Below, in pieces: positions 44,278 through 52,117 of a DNA stretch of 64,000 bases (the first letter of the stretch is position 1; every line of letters starts with the position of its first letter). A program made the translations under genes and the position numbers. The DNA lies in contig RXIY01000060.1 of NCBI GenBank assembly GCA_003963405.1, positions 1 to 64,000 of the forward strand. The letters run 5' to 3'. The stretch comes from Hyphomicrobiales bacterium. Its GTDB lineage: Bacteria > Pseudomonadota > Alphaproteobacteria > Rhizobiales > Beijerinckiaceae. Below the pieces are notes generated by a model. That model was given only the letters and a program-made list of their open reading frames with translations, was not told the origin of the DNA and searched no databases.

Positions 44278-45924
44278 ATGCGCAGTTGTCAGGCCAAGCG
44301 CCGTTCCAGCGCTTTTCCTTTGCCCGTGCTGGGCCTCGCTCTTGTTGTCGGCGGCTGCGCGGTCGGGCCCGATTTTCTGCCGCCCGAAGCCCCGGTCCAG
44401 GAGAACTGGATCGAGAAAAGCGACCGGCGCGTTTCCAACAAGGAGGCGAAGGCCGACTGGTGGCGCGTTTTCCACGATCCGACGCTCGATCGGCTCGTTC
44501 GCGCCGGCGCCGGCCAGAATCTTCCCGTGCAGATCGCGGGACTGCGTATTCTCGAAGCGCGCGCGCAGCTCGGCATTGCCATTGGCGAGTTGTTTCCCCA
44601 GCAGCAGGAGGCGGCGGGCGCGGGGAAGTGGAACAAGTTGAGCGAGCGGGTCGCAAACCGGGCCAATCTGCCCAAACATGCCTTCGCCGACTACTCGCTC
44701 GGCTTCAATGCGAGCTGGGAGCTCGATTTCTGGGGCCGGTTCCGCCGCAATATCGAGGCCGCGGATGCGGCGATGACTGCGACGATGGCGGATTACGACA
44801 ACGCGCTCGTCTCGCTCACGGGCGATATTGCGCGCGTCTACACTGAGCTGCGCACCTACGAGACTCTGCTCGAAATCGCGCGGGAAAATGTGCGTCTTCA
44901 GAGGGACGGGCTGCAGATCGCGGAGGCGCGTTTCCGCGCCGGCGCGACCTCGGAGCTCGACGTCGTCCAGCAACGCGCCCTGCTCGAGAATACGATCGCC
45001 TCCATTCCGGAGCTCGAGACCGGCGCGCAACGCGCGAAAAATGCGCTGAGCGTGCTGCTCGGCGAACCGCCTGGGGGCGTCGAGCCGCTGCTCGGCGGAC
45101 CGAAAAAGATCCCCGCCGCATCGTCGCGCGTGGCCGTCGGCCTGCCCGCCGAACTGTTGCGCCGCCGGCCGGATGTTCGAGCCGCCGAAATGCGGGCTGC
45201 GGCCGAGAGCGCGCGCATCGGCGTCGCGGAGGCGGAGCTTTATCCGCATTTCTATCTCTTCGGCGAAATCGGCGTACAGGCGTCGGATGTCGCCAAGCTC
45301 TTCGCGCCGGGGAGCGTGTTCCTGACCGCCGGGCCGAGCTTCCGATGGTCGATTCTCAATTATGGGCGCATCGCGGATGCAGTGCGCGCGCAGGACGCGC
45401 GTTTCCAGGCGTCGCTCGTCGCTTACGAGGACACAGTGCTCAAGGCGGCGCGCGAAGTCGAGGACGCGCTCATCGGCTTCCTGAAAGCGCAGCAACGCGC
45501 CGGCGCGCTCGAGCGCTCCGTTGCGGCGGCGCAGCGGGCGGTGGAATTGTCGTTCATCCAGTACAAGGAAGGGGCAGAGAACTTTCAGCGCGTTCTCGAT
45601 GCGCAGACCCGGCTCCTCGAGGAGCGCAACAGGCTGGCGGATACACGCGGATCAATCGCCGCCAATCTTATCGCCCTTTACCGGGCGCTGGGCGGCGGGT
45701 GGGAAATCCGCAGCGGCAAGCCGATCGTACCGGACGCGATGCAAGCGCAGATGGCCGCGCGCACCGATTGGGGGAGGCTTCTGCCGGCGCCGCCCGCGCC
45801 CGCGGTTGATCAGCTGCGGGCGCCGCCGCCGGCCGGCGAGACCGTGCCGCTCATGCGGCCGGATGACGAGCCCGCCATCCCGGCAGGCTTCCCGCTCCAG
45901 CCGGGCAGGCCCGCGAATCCATAA
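44278..45924 (+). CDS. Outer-membrane efflux lipoprotein, NodT/TolC family
   Basis: A 548-residue channel subunit. The start is placed at ATG 44278, with GGGGAG five bases upstream; a GTG at 44230 adds 16 residues. A lipobox follows the hydrophobic stretch (LGLALVVGGC), and the mature start CAVGPDFLPPEAP is typical of NodT-type proteins. Two OEP repeats are visible: DWWRVFHDPTLDRLV...; and LLRRRPDVRAAEMRAAAESARIG with SFRWSILNYGRI. The Pro-rich tail (LPAPPAPAVDQL...) is unusual in length. It completes a tripartite exporter with the three upstream genes; a terminator follows at 45938. Confidence 0.93.
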   Translation: MRSCQAKRRSSAFPLPVLGLALVVGGCAVGPDFLPPEAPVQENWIEKSDRRVSNKEAKADWWRVFHDPTLDRLVRAGAGQNLPVQIAGLRILEARAQLGIAIGELFPQQQEAAGAGKWNKLSERVANRANLPKHAFADYSLGFNASWELDFWGRFRRNIEAADAAMTATMADYDNALVSLTGDIARVYTELRTYETLLEIARENVRLQRDGLQIAEARFRAGATSELDVVQQRALLENTIASIPELETGAQRAKNALSVLLGEPPGGVEPLLGGPKKIPAASSRVAVGLPAELLRRRPDVRAAEMRAAAESARIGVAEAELYPHFYLFGEIGVQASDVAKLFAPGSVFLTAGPSFRWSILNYGRIADAVRAQDARFQASLVAYEDTVLKAAREVEDALIGFLKAQQRAGALERSVAAAQRAVELSFIQYKEGAENFQRVLDAQTRLLEERNRLADTRGSIAANLIALYRALGGGWEIRSGKPIVPDAMQAQMAARTDWGRLLPAPPAPAVDQLRAPPPAGETVPLMRPDDEPAIPAGFPLQPGRPANP

Positions 45925-45937
45925 TTTGCCCGGCAGG

Positions 45938-45970
45938 ACGCCCCACACACAGAAGTGCGTGGGGCGTTTT
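45938..45970 (+). terminator. Rho-independent terminator of the exporter operon
   Basis: ACGCCCCACACAC at 45938-45950 pairs with GTGCGTGGGGCGT at 45955-45967, with one mismatch and an AGAA loop, followed by TTTT. It lies 14 bp after the NodT-family stop and 24 bp before the end of the converging His/Gly/Tyr-rich gene, so it may act in both directions. Confidence 0.82.
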
Positions 45971-45993
45971 CCCGAGTTTGACGGCGCTTGCGA

Positions 45994-46386
45994 CTAGAAC
46001 GGGCCAAGCCCCAATCCGAACATGCCGCCGCCGACGCCGAGACCGAACAGGCCGCCATCCCCGGCATAACCATATGCGCCATAAGGCGACGCCGCGTATG
46101 TCGCGCCGGCATAACCATAGGTTCCGCATCCGCCGCAGCACGATCCGCCATAGCCGTAAGCCGCCGGAGCCCCGTAACCATAGGCGACAGGAGCGGCGTA
46201 ACCATAGACGGCCCGCCTCATATAGCCCCAATGGTGGTGATGATGGCGGTGCCAGCCCTTGCTCCAACCATAGTGCGAGCCACAGCGCCGATAGACATGC
46301 GCATCGGCGGCGGTGGTGAAAACGAGCCCCGCGCTTGCGGCGATGGCCGTCGCCAGGGCGATCGTCTTGACGCATTTGAGACTCAT
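45994..46386 (-). CDS. His-, Gly- and Tyr-rich secreted protein
   Basis: A 130-residue exported protein from ATG 46386, with GGAGGG six bases upstream. The signal peptide (KTIALATAIAASAGLVFTTA, ending ADA) leaves a mature HVYRRCGSHYG start. Then comes WHRHHHHHWGY, followed by repeated YGYxAP/YGYGG units, GSCCGGCGTYGYAG, and a Gly/Phe-rich end (GGLFGLGVGGGMFGLGLGPF). The His cluster and CCxxC suggest metal binding, and the repeats resemble structural or adhesion-type low-complexity proteins. No family assignment is possible. Confidence 0.7.
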   Translation of the reverse strand: MSLKCVKTIALATAIAASAGLVFTTAADAHVYRRCGSHYGWSKGWHRHHHHHWGYMRRAVYGYAAPVAYGYGAPAAYGYGGSCCGGCGTYGYAGATYAASPYGAYGYAGDGGLFGLGVGGGMFGLGLGPF

Positions 46387-46664
46387 AATGCCCTCCTGCT
46401 TGCAAAGACCGCGCCCAGCGCCCCAATCGGCCTGCCTTTTGGTTGGCGCCGCGACTGACAGGCGGTCGATATCGCCGGCAAGTTGGGCTCGCTGGCGCCT
46501 TGTCAAGCGGGGCGGCGGAAAAGGGCGCAGCAGAAAGCGCGTGGCGCCGTGAGCAGGGCCGGCAGGCCAAAAAGCCCGCGATCGGCGCAATCAAACCCCT
46601 CGAATGCGTCGCTCTTTCGCTATAGCCTCGCGCCGCCCGCGCCGGGCAAGCAGGAGTTCATGAT

Positions 46665-47243
46665 ATGCCGAAGCCTTTTGATGTTTTTGTCTACGAAGCG
46701 CCGGACGCGCTCGCCGTGCATTGGGGGTGGGCGCTCGCCCTGGGCGTCGTCATTGGCGTCCTCGGCGTTCTCGCCATCCTTCGGGCCACGACCGCCACCA
46801 AGATCGCCGTCGGCTTTCTCGGTATCTTGCTCATCGTCTCCGCCGCCTCGATTCTGCTGTTCAGTCTTTCCGTCGCCGGCCTGTGGACCGAGTTCTTCGT
46901 TCAGGTCCTGTGGGGCGTCCTGGTGGGCGTCGTCGGCGTCATCCTGCTGACGCGGCCCATGCTCAGCGCCGAGGCGATCACGCTGGTGATCTGCTTCTAT
47001 TTCCTCATCAGCGGGCTCTCGACGATCGGCTTCGCCTTCACCTCTCATCTCGAGGGCATGTGGGTCTATCTTCTGCAGGGCGGCGTCAGCCTGTTCCTCG
47101 GCGTGCTCCTGCTGGTGGGATGGCCTTTCACGGGCGACTGGGCGATCGGGACGTTCATCGGCATCGATCTGCTGTTCAAGAGCGGATCGATCATCGCCCT
47201 CGCCCTCGGCCTGCGCGCGATCTCCGAAGGGCCTCTGTTTTAG
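46665..47243 (+). CDS. HdeD family membrane protein
   Basis: A 192-residue inner-membrane protein with six helices in three pairs (DUF308-type repeats): WGWALALGVVIGVLGVLAIL, KIAVGFLGILLIVSAASIL, FVQVLWGVLVGVVGVILL, ITLVICFYFLISGLSTI, VYLLQGGVSLFLGVLLLVG, DWAIGTFIGIDLLFKSGSII. E. coli HdeD is involved in acid resistance at high density. The ATG at 46665 has AGGAG nine bases upstream. Confidence 0.9.
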   Translation: MPKPFDVFVYEAPDALAVHWGWALALGVVIGVLGVLAILRATTATKIAVGFLGILLIVSAASILLFSLSVAGLWTEFFVQVLWGVLVGVVGVILLTRPMLSAEAITLVICFYFLISGLSTIGFAFTSHLEGMWVYLLQGGVSLFLGVLLLVGWPFTGDWAIGTFIGIDLLFKSGSIIALALGLRAISEGPLF

Positions 47244-47244
47244 C

Positions 47245-47338
47245 GCGCTTTCCGCCGAAGCGGGAACCGGTTCGGCGGTAGAAGCACGAACAAACAAGAA
47301 GCTGGAGCCTCGATCCGAGTCCAACGGATCGGACTCCA
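47245..47338. repeat. Rhizobiales-type intergenic palindromic repeat (two hairpins)
   Basis: Within the 289-bp gap after hdeD, CCGCCGAA at 47252-47259 pairs with TTCGGCGG at 47271-47278 around GCGGGAACCGG. A short A-rich linker follows, then a second hairpin: TGGAG...CGATCCG (47303-47317) with CGGATCG...CTCCA (47325-47338). This design, GCGCTTTCC hairpin with GGGAACCGG then AACAA(A/G) and a second palindrome, resembles a dispersed repeat that I associate with Bradyrhizobium-like genomes. Only one copy was seen in this window. Confidence 0.5.
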
Positions 47339-47532
47339 GGCCCCTTGTCCGACAAAAAGCAGAGGGCCGTCGCCTCGGCCCTCCTCTCCGCCAGGGAAGC
47401 CCGGCAAGCATTTTTGGCTTTTCGGGCGCACAGTTGCGCCTGTATGGTCGCGGCAGGCGGCCGCGCCGGGATCCGGCCGGCCGCCACGCGAGCTGGCGCG
47501 CGCATCCCGTCGGGGCGAGGGCAGGCGAGGGC

Positions 47533-48354
47533 ATGCATATCGTCGCATTCGTGACGCAAAAGGGCGGGGCCGGCAAAAGCACGCTTGCGAGCAATCTGGC
47601 CGTCGCCGCCCATCTCGCCGGCGAGCGCGTCTTCATCTGCGACCTCGACCCCTTGCAGTCTCTCGTCAAATGGTCGAGGCTACGTCAGCAGATCGACATC
47701 CCTGTCGAGCATATTCCGCTGGAGAAGCTCGCCCCCGCGCTCGATGCGCTTCGCGGGAACGGCGTCACCGCCGTGGTCATCGACACGCCAGGCGCCCATT
47801 CCGAAGCTTCGACGCAGGCCATTCGCGCCGCCGATCTGTGCATCGTCCCGGCGCGCCCGAACGCGCTCGATCTCTGGGCCAGCGAGGAGACAGTCGCGCG
47901 AATCAAGGCGGCGCGGAAGGATTACGCCTTTCTGCTCAATCAATGCCCTCCGGCCCGGCAGGGCGGGCGTATCGCCCGAGGCGCGCGCGCGCTCGAGGAC
48001 ATCGGGGCCCTGCTCTCGCCGATGGTGTCGACCCGCGTCGATTATCAGGAAGCGGTCCTGCTGGGTCTCGGCGTCTGCGAGCTGAAACCCGCAGGAGCCG
48101 CGGCGCAGGAAATGACGGCGCTGTGGGCCGCGGTGAGCGCAAGACTGGGCGAAATCGACAGGCAAAGGCTGGCTGCTCGCGCCCAGTCGAATCCCGTCCT
48201 CGCCTCCTATCGCGACCTCTTCGACCAGGCCGCCAGAATGGGCGGCGTTTACGCCGATTTCTTCAAGGCCTTCCTGCCGGCCGGCGGTCCGGACCGGGGC
48301 GGGGCCGCGGCCGAGGACGAGGATGAAGAGCGCCGGCGCCGCCGGCCTTCGTGA
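47533..48354 (+). CDS. Orphan ParA/MinD-type ATPase
   Basis: A 273-residue ParA-family ATPase from ATG 47533. Deviant Walker A QKGGAGKSTLASN at residues 8-20, Walker A' region FICDLDPLQSL, and switch TAVVIDTPGAHSEAS. The ATPase core ends around residue 205 and is followed by an atypical C-terminal extension (SNPVLASYRDLFDQAARMGG, then YADFFKAFL) and an acidic/Arg-rich tail (EDEDEERRRRRPS). No parB and no parS-like palindrome are adjacent, so it probably positions something other than the chromosome origin. Two small genes follow on the same strand. Confidence 0.88.
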   Translation: MHIVAFVTQKGGAGKSTLASNLAVAAHLAGERVFICDLDPLQSLVKWSRLRQQIDIPVEHIPLEKLAPALDALRGNGVTAVVIDTPGAHSEASTQAIRAADLCIVPARPNALDLWASEETVARIKAARKDYAFLLNQCPPARQGGRIARGARALEDIGALLSPMVSTRVDYQEAVLLGLGVCELKPAGAAAQEMTALWAAVSARLGEIDRQRLAARAQSNPVLASYRDLFDQAARMGGVYADFFKAFLPAGGPDRGGAAAEDEDEERRRRRPS

Positions 48355-48449
48355 AGGGGATGGGGGCTCGGTCCGAGGACCTTCTTCGACCCGCCGACGT
48401 TTATTCAGGCGTCGACGGGCGCTCCCCGCGCCCATGCGGAGGTCGCGAG

Positions 48450-48677
48450 ATGGTCGCGCTCGAGGCGCTTTTTCTGACCGCGCTGCTCAGCGCCTTCATC
48501 GGTTTCGTGGCCTTCGTCGCGCTCGCCAGCCCACAGGCCAGCGGATCGGCGCAGTTGCGCGGCGCTCTCGTGGGGATCGTCGTCGCGGCGAGCGTGGCGG
48601 CGGCGGGCGCATTTTTTCTCTACGCCATCAGCCCGGGCGAGACTCTCCCGCAGACGGTCTCCGACGCCGGGGCCTGA
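48450..48677 (+). CDS. Small membrane protein downstream of parA-like gene
   Basis: A 75-residue protein from ATG 48450, with GGAGG seven bases upstream; a GTG at 48351 overlapping the ParA stop would add 33 residues of weak coding quality. Two membrane helices: EALFLTALLSAFIGFVAFVALA and LVGIVVAASVAAAGAFFLYA, separated by SPQASGSAQLRG. No family recognised. Spacing suggests co-transcription with the ParA-like gene. Confidence 0.65.
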   Translation: MVALEALFLTALLSAFIGFVAFVALASPQASGSAQLRGALVGIVVAASVAAAGAFFLYAISPGETLPQTVSDAGA

Positions 48678-48760
48678 CGGGCGCGGCGGCTGGCCCGGAG
48701 GGGCTTTAATTCCGGCCGCCCCGATACAATATCGAAGCCACTCAGGAAGGGGTTCGCTTC

Positions 48761-48991
48761 ATGACCGACAATACCAACGACGATATGGACGGCCTGTCCG
48801 ACCCCTTTAGCTACGAGGATCTCGTTTCGCAGCGGGCGATGGCTTTTTACCATGTCGCGCGGTTGACGGACACCGTTCAGGACGAGGCGGTGAAGGAGCT
48901 CTGCCTGACCATGTTGCGCAAGCTCAACGCCAGCATAAAGGCGCCGTCGACGGCCGAGCTGCGGAGCATAGAGGGCTCCAAGAGCCGATGA
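48761..48991 (+). CDS. Small acidic helical protein
   Basis: A 76-residue soluble protein. The N-terminus is acidic (MTDNTNDDMDGLSDPFSY) and the remainder is one or two amphipathic helices: EDLVSQRAMAFYHVARLTDT, DEAVKELCLTMLRKLNASIK, ending ELRSIEGSKSR. AGGAAGG precedes the ATG at a suitable distance. No domain recognised. It is the last gene of the ParA-like run. Confidence 0.65.
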   Translation: MTDNTNDDMDGLSDPFSYEDLVSQRAMAFYHVARLTDTVQDEAVKELCLTMLRKLNASIKAPSTAELRSIEGSKSR

Positions 48992-49074
48992 CCGAGCGCA
49001 TCCCTCAGGTTGTGGCAGTCGAGCCACAGTTGATGTGGTTTCTTTTTTCTTGCTGAGGTTGAACACAGTTTTGC

Positions 49075-49162
49075 CACAGGTCGCGCCTCCAATTAACGCG
49101 TGCTCTCCTTGGGCATTTCCTCCCTGAACTTGGGCCGCTGGCCAACCAGCGGCTCCTTTTTT
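49075..49162 (+). ncRNA. Candidate AbcR/alpha-r15-type small RNA (5' end approximate)
   Basis: In a 345-bp gap, a strong Rho-independent terminator is preceded by an anti-Shine-Dalgarno-rich segment. CGCG at 49082-49085 pairs with CGCG at 49097-49100, exposing CCTCCAATTAA in the loop; a single-stranded linker carries CTCTCC and TTTCCTCCCTGAACTTGG just before the terminator stem. CCTCC-type loops with a TTCCTCCCTGAACTT segment before the terminator are what I recall of the AbcR1/2 family in Rhizobiales, which represses ABC transporter mRNAs through Hfq. The 5' end is not determined; no clear promoter was seen by eye. Confidence 0.5.
49134..49162 (+). terminator. Strong Rho-independent terminator
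   Basis: GCCGCTGG at 49134-49141 pairs perfectly with CCAGCGGC at 49146-49153 around a CCAA loop and is followed by TCCTTTTTT. It would end the candidate sRNA, or alternatively the operon of the small gene ending at 48991, 143 bases upstream. Confidence 0.85.
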
Positions 49163-49337
49163 GTCCGCACACGGGCTGTGGCCTGTGGAGAACCGGCCTA
49201 AAACGCTGTTCTTTCGCGGCTGATGGGGCGTGAACCGTAATCCGGGCGGTTTCTCGGCGCGCGGCGATCGCGTATGATCCTGTCAGCCTGCGTGCGACCA
49301 GCGCGGGAATCGACGCAATTTATGAAGGGACGTGTGA

Positions 49338-49607
49338 ATGCGCATCTTTATCCGCCTCTCGGCTCTGCTGACTTTGTTCGTGGCGGCGCCGGCCTTCGCC
49401 CAAGGCACGGCCGCTCAGCGCGCCGCCTGTGAGGACGACGCCTACCGCTTTTGTCAGGCGCAGGTGCCGGATGCGATCGCGATCGAGAAATGCCTGAAGG
49501 CCAACGCCGCGTCGATCTCCGGCGACTGCCGCGCCGAACTGGGATTGGCGAGCTCGGCTTCAGCCGATCCCGCTCCCGCGACGGGCGGCAAGAAGCGCAA
49601 GCACTAA
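49338..49607 (+). CDS. Small secreted cysteine-containing protein
   Basis: An 89-residue protein with signal peptide (RLSALLTLFVAAPAFAQ, cleavage after AFA). The mature part, RAACEDDAYRFCQAQVPDAIAIEKCLKANAASISGDCRAEL, has four cysteines spaced like a small two-disulfide helical hairpin; it ends with a basic tail GGKKRKH. Similar small exported proteins (EDDAxRFC...VPD...CL) are common in Rhizobiales and unassigned. It converges on mmsB with 4 bp overlap of the stop codons. Confidence 0.8.
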   Translation: MRIFIRLSALLTLFVAAPAFAQGTAAQRAACEDDAYRFCQAQVPDAIAIEKCLKANAASISGDCRAELGLASSASADPAPATGGKKRKH

Positions 49608-50533
49608 TCGAGCTGAATGAGAGCGGCGCGGGCGCTGGCCCGCGCTTCTTTCTGCGGTACGCCGCGGATCATTTCGAAAATTCCCGAAAAATCCTTTGCG
49701 CCTCCGCCCTGCGCCTCATAGATGGCGTAGAGCTGCGCCGCCGCCGCGCAGAGCGGCGTCACCGCCCCGGCCTTCGCCGCCGCCGCCTCCGCGAGGCGTA
49801 AATCCTTCAGCATGAGCCGCGCCGCGAAACCCGCCTCATAATTCCGATTGGCGGGCGAGCTCGGGACGGGGCCGGGAACGGGGCAGTAGCTCGTCAGCGA
49901 CCAGGACTGTCCCGAGGAGACGGCCGCGACCTCGAAGAGCGCCTCGGGCGAGAGGCCGATGCGCGACGCGAGCCCAAAGGCTTCGGCGGTCGCGATCATG
50001 GTCACGCCCAGCATCAGATTGTTGCACAGCTTGGCGGCCTGCCCCAGGCCCGGCCCGCCGCAATGGAAGACCCGCGCGCCCATCTTTTCGAGCAGCGGCT
50101 TCGCCCTCCAGAAAACCTCGGCCTCGGCGCCGCACATGAAGGTCAGGCTGCGCGCGCGGGCGCCGGCGACGCCGCCCGACACAGGCGCGTCGATCGCTCT
50201 GGCCTGCGCCATTTCGGCGATCCGATGCGCATGGCGGGCGCTTTCGAGATCGATGGTCGAGCAATCGATGAAAAGGGCGCCTTTGGCCGCGTGCGGCAGC
50301 GCGGCGCGCCAGACCTCCAGCACCTGATCCCCGCTTTGCAGCATGGTGACGACGGTCTCGGCCCCCATCGCCGCTTCCCGCGTCGAAGCGGCGATGAGAA
50401 CGCCCATGGCCGCCGCCGTGTCGCGCGCCGAACTGGCCTGGTCGAAACCTGTGACCTGGTCGCCCGCCGCGGCGAGATGGGCGGCCATGGGCGCGCCCAT
50501 CGCGCCCAGTCCGATGAAGGCGATGCGGGCCAT
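49604..50533 (-). CDS. mmsB: 3-hydroxyisobutyrate dehydrogenase
   Basis: A 309-residue beta-hydroxyacid dehydrogenase oxidising 3-hydroxyisobutyrate to methylmalonate semialdehyde in valine breakdown. NAD site IAFIGLGAMGAPMA at the N-terminus, substrate signature DAPVSGGVAGARARSLTFM, and the catalytic Lys in GQAAKLCNNLMLG. It sits 16 bp downstream of mmsA on the same strand, supporting the valine assignment over other beta-hydroxyacid substrates. Confidence 0.92.
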   Translation of the reverse strand: MARIAFIGLGAMGAPMAAHLAAAGDQVTGFDQASSARDTAAAMGVLIAASTREAAMGAETVVTMLQSGDQVLEVWRAALPHAAKGALFIDCSTIDLESARHAHRIAEMAQARAIDAPVSGGVAGARARSLTFMCGAEAEVFWRAKPLLEKMGARVFHCGGPGLGQAAKLCNNLMLGVTMIATAEAFGLASRIGLSPEALFEVAAVSSGQSWSLTSYCPVPGPVPSSPANRNYEAGFAARLMLKDLRLAEAAAAKAGAVTPLCAAAAQLYAIYEAQGGGAKDFSGIFEMIRGVPQKEARASARAALIQLD

Positions 50534-50549
50534 GAAGATTCCTTTCGCG

Positions 50550-52043
50550 TCAGGACATGGTCGGCATGATGAAGCTCGCGCCCTCCTTCACGCCGCTCGG
50601 CCAGCGGGAGGTGACGGTCTTGGTCCGGGTATAGAAGCGGAAGGCGTCGTCGCCATGCTGGTTGAGATCGCCGAAGGCCGAGCGCTTCCAGCCGCCGAAT
50701 GTGTAATAGGCGAGCGGCGTCGGAATCGGCACGTTGACGCCGACCATGCCGGTCTGAACCCGAGAGGCGAAATCGCGCGCGGCGTCGCCGTCGCGGGTGA
50801 AGATCGCGACGCCATTGCCATATTCGTGCGCATCGACGAGGCTCAACGCCTCTTCGTAGGAGTTCGCCCGCAGGACGCTGAGCACAGGTCCGAAAATCTC
50901 CTCCCGGTAGATGCGCATATCGGGCGTCACCTCGTCGAAGAGGCAGCCGCCCATGAAGAAGCCGTCTTCATAGCCCTGCATTTTGAAGTCGCGGCCGTCG
51001 ACGAGAAGCCTTGCGCCCTCCGCCACGCCCTGCGCCACATAGTTCTTCACGCGCTCGAGATGCGTCCTCGAAATCAGGGGGCCGAAATCGGCCGAAGGAT
51101 CGGTCGAGAGGCCGATCTTCAAACTCTCCACGCGCGGCGCGAGCTGGCTCACGAGCCGCTGCGCGGCATCCTCGCCCACCGGAACCGCCACGGAAATCGC
51201 CATGCAGCGTTCGCCGGCCGATCCGTAGCCCGCGCCGATGAGAGCATCCACGGCCTGGGTCATGTCCGCGTCGGGCATGACGACCATGTGATTTTTGGCG
51301 GCGCCGAAACATTGCGCGCGCTTACCATTCGCACAGGCGCGCGCGTAGACATATTCGGCGATCTGGCTCGATCCGACGAAAGCCACGGCCTTGACATGCG
51401 CGTCGTCGAGTAGCGCGTCCACGGCTTCCCTGTCGCCATTGACGACATTGAACACGCCGGGCGGCAATCCCGCCTCGATCATGAGCTCCGCGAGACGCAG
51501 CGGCGTCGAAGGGTCGCGCTCCGAGGGCTTGAGCACGAAGGCGTTGCCGCAGGCAATCGCGGGCGCGGCCATCCACAGCGGAATCATCGCCGGAAAGTTG
51601 AACGGCGTTATGCCCGCGGCCATGCCGAGCGGCTGGCGCATGGAATAAACGTCGATGCCGGGCCCGGCGGAATCCGTGAAGCCGCCTTTCAGCAAATAGG
51701 GGGCGCCCACGCAAAACTCGACGACTTCGAGCCCGCGCTGAACATCGCCGCGCGCGTCGGCGATGGTTTTCCCGTGCTCGCGCGCCAGCAACATCGCAAG
51801 CGAGTCCATCTCGCGCCAGGTGAGCTCCAGAAATTTCATGAGCACGCGTGCGCGCCGCTGCGGATTGGTCGCCGCCCAGGCGGGCTGCGCGGCTCGCGCA
51901 TTCTCGACCGCCGCGCCGACCTCGGCGCGAGATGCAAGAGGCGCGCGCCCGATGACCGCGCCGGTCATGGGTTCGAAAACCTCGGCGCTGCGCCCGTCTC
52001 CCCGAATGCGCCTTCCGCCGATGAAATGGGCAATATCGGACAT
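50550..52043 (-). CDS. mmsA: Methylmalonate-semialdehyde dehydrogenase (CoA-acylating)
   Basis: A 497-residue aldehyde dehydrogenase converting methylmalonate semialdehyde plus CoA to propionyl-CoA. The start is ATG 52043 (MSDIAHFIGG); the longer open frame upstream is antisense to the phhA leader. Family features: TLAREHGKT-like MLLAREHGKTIADARGD, ITPFNFPAMIPLWM, NHMVVMPDAD and GSAGERCMAIS with the catalytic Cys. First gene of mmsA-mmsB. Confidence 0.94.
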   Translation of the reverse strand: MSDIAHFIGGRRIRGDGRSAEVFEPMTGAVIGRAPLASRAEVGAAVENARAAQPAWAATNPQRRARVLMKFLELTWREMDSLAMLLAREHGKTIADARGDVQRGLEVVEFCVGAPYLLKGGFTDSAGPGIDVYSMRQPLGMAAGITPFNFPAMIPLWMAAPAIACGNAFVLKPSERDPSTPLRLAELMIEAGLPPGVFNVVNGDREAVDALLDDAHVKAVAFVGSSQIAEYVYARACANGKRAQCFGAAKNHMVVMPDADMTQAVDALIGAGYGSAGERCMAISVAVPVGEDAAQRLVSQLAPRVESLKIGLSTDPSADFGPLISRTHLERVKNYVAQGVAEGARLLVDGRDFKMQGYEDGFFMGGCLFDEVTPDMRIYREEIFGPVLSVLRANSYEEALSLVDAHEYGNGVAIFTRDGDAARDFASRVQTGMVGVNVPIPTPLAYYTFGGWKRSAFGDLNQHGDDAFRFYTRTKTVTSRWPSGVKEGASFIMPTMS

Positions 52044-52117
52044 ATCTTCAAATCTAGGGCAGGGCGCCGCGCGGCACAGGCTGGCGCGCCCGCCCGCCGC
52101 GCCTTCGAGGTCCCGCC

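Noticed and set aside
41596-45495. Two long minus-strand frames antisense to rbbA/yhhJ and the NodT-type gene
   Set aside because: The plus-strand genes are complete with family motifs; the antisense products are Asp/Arg/His-rich shadows.
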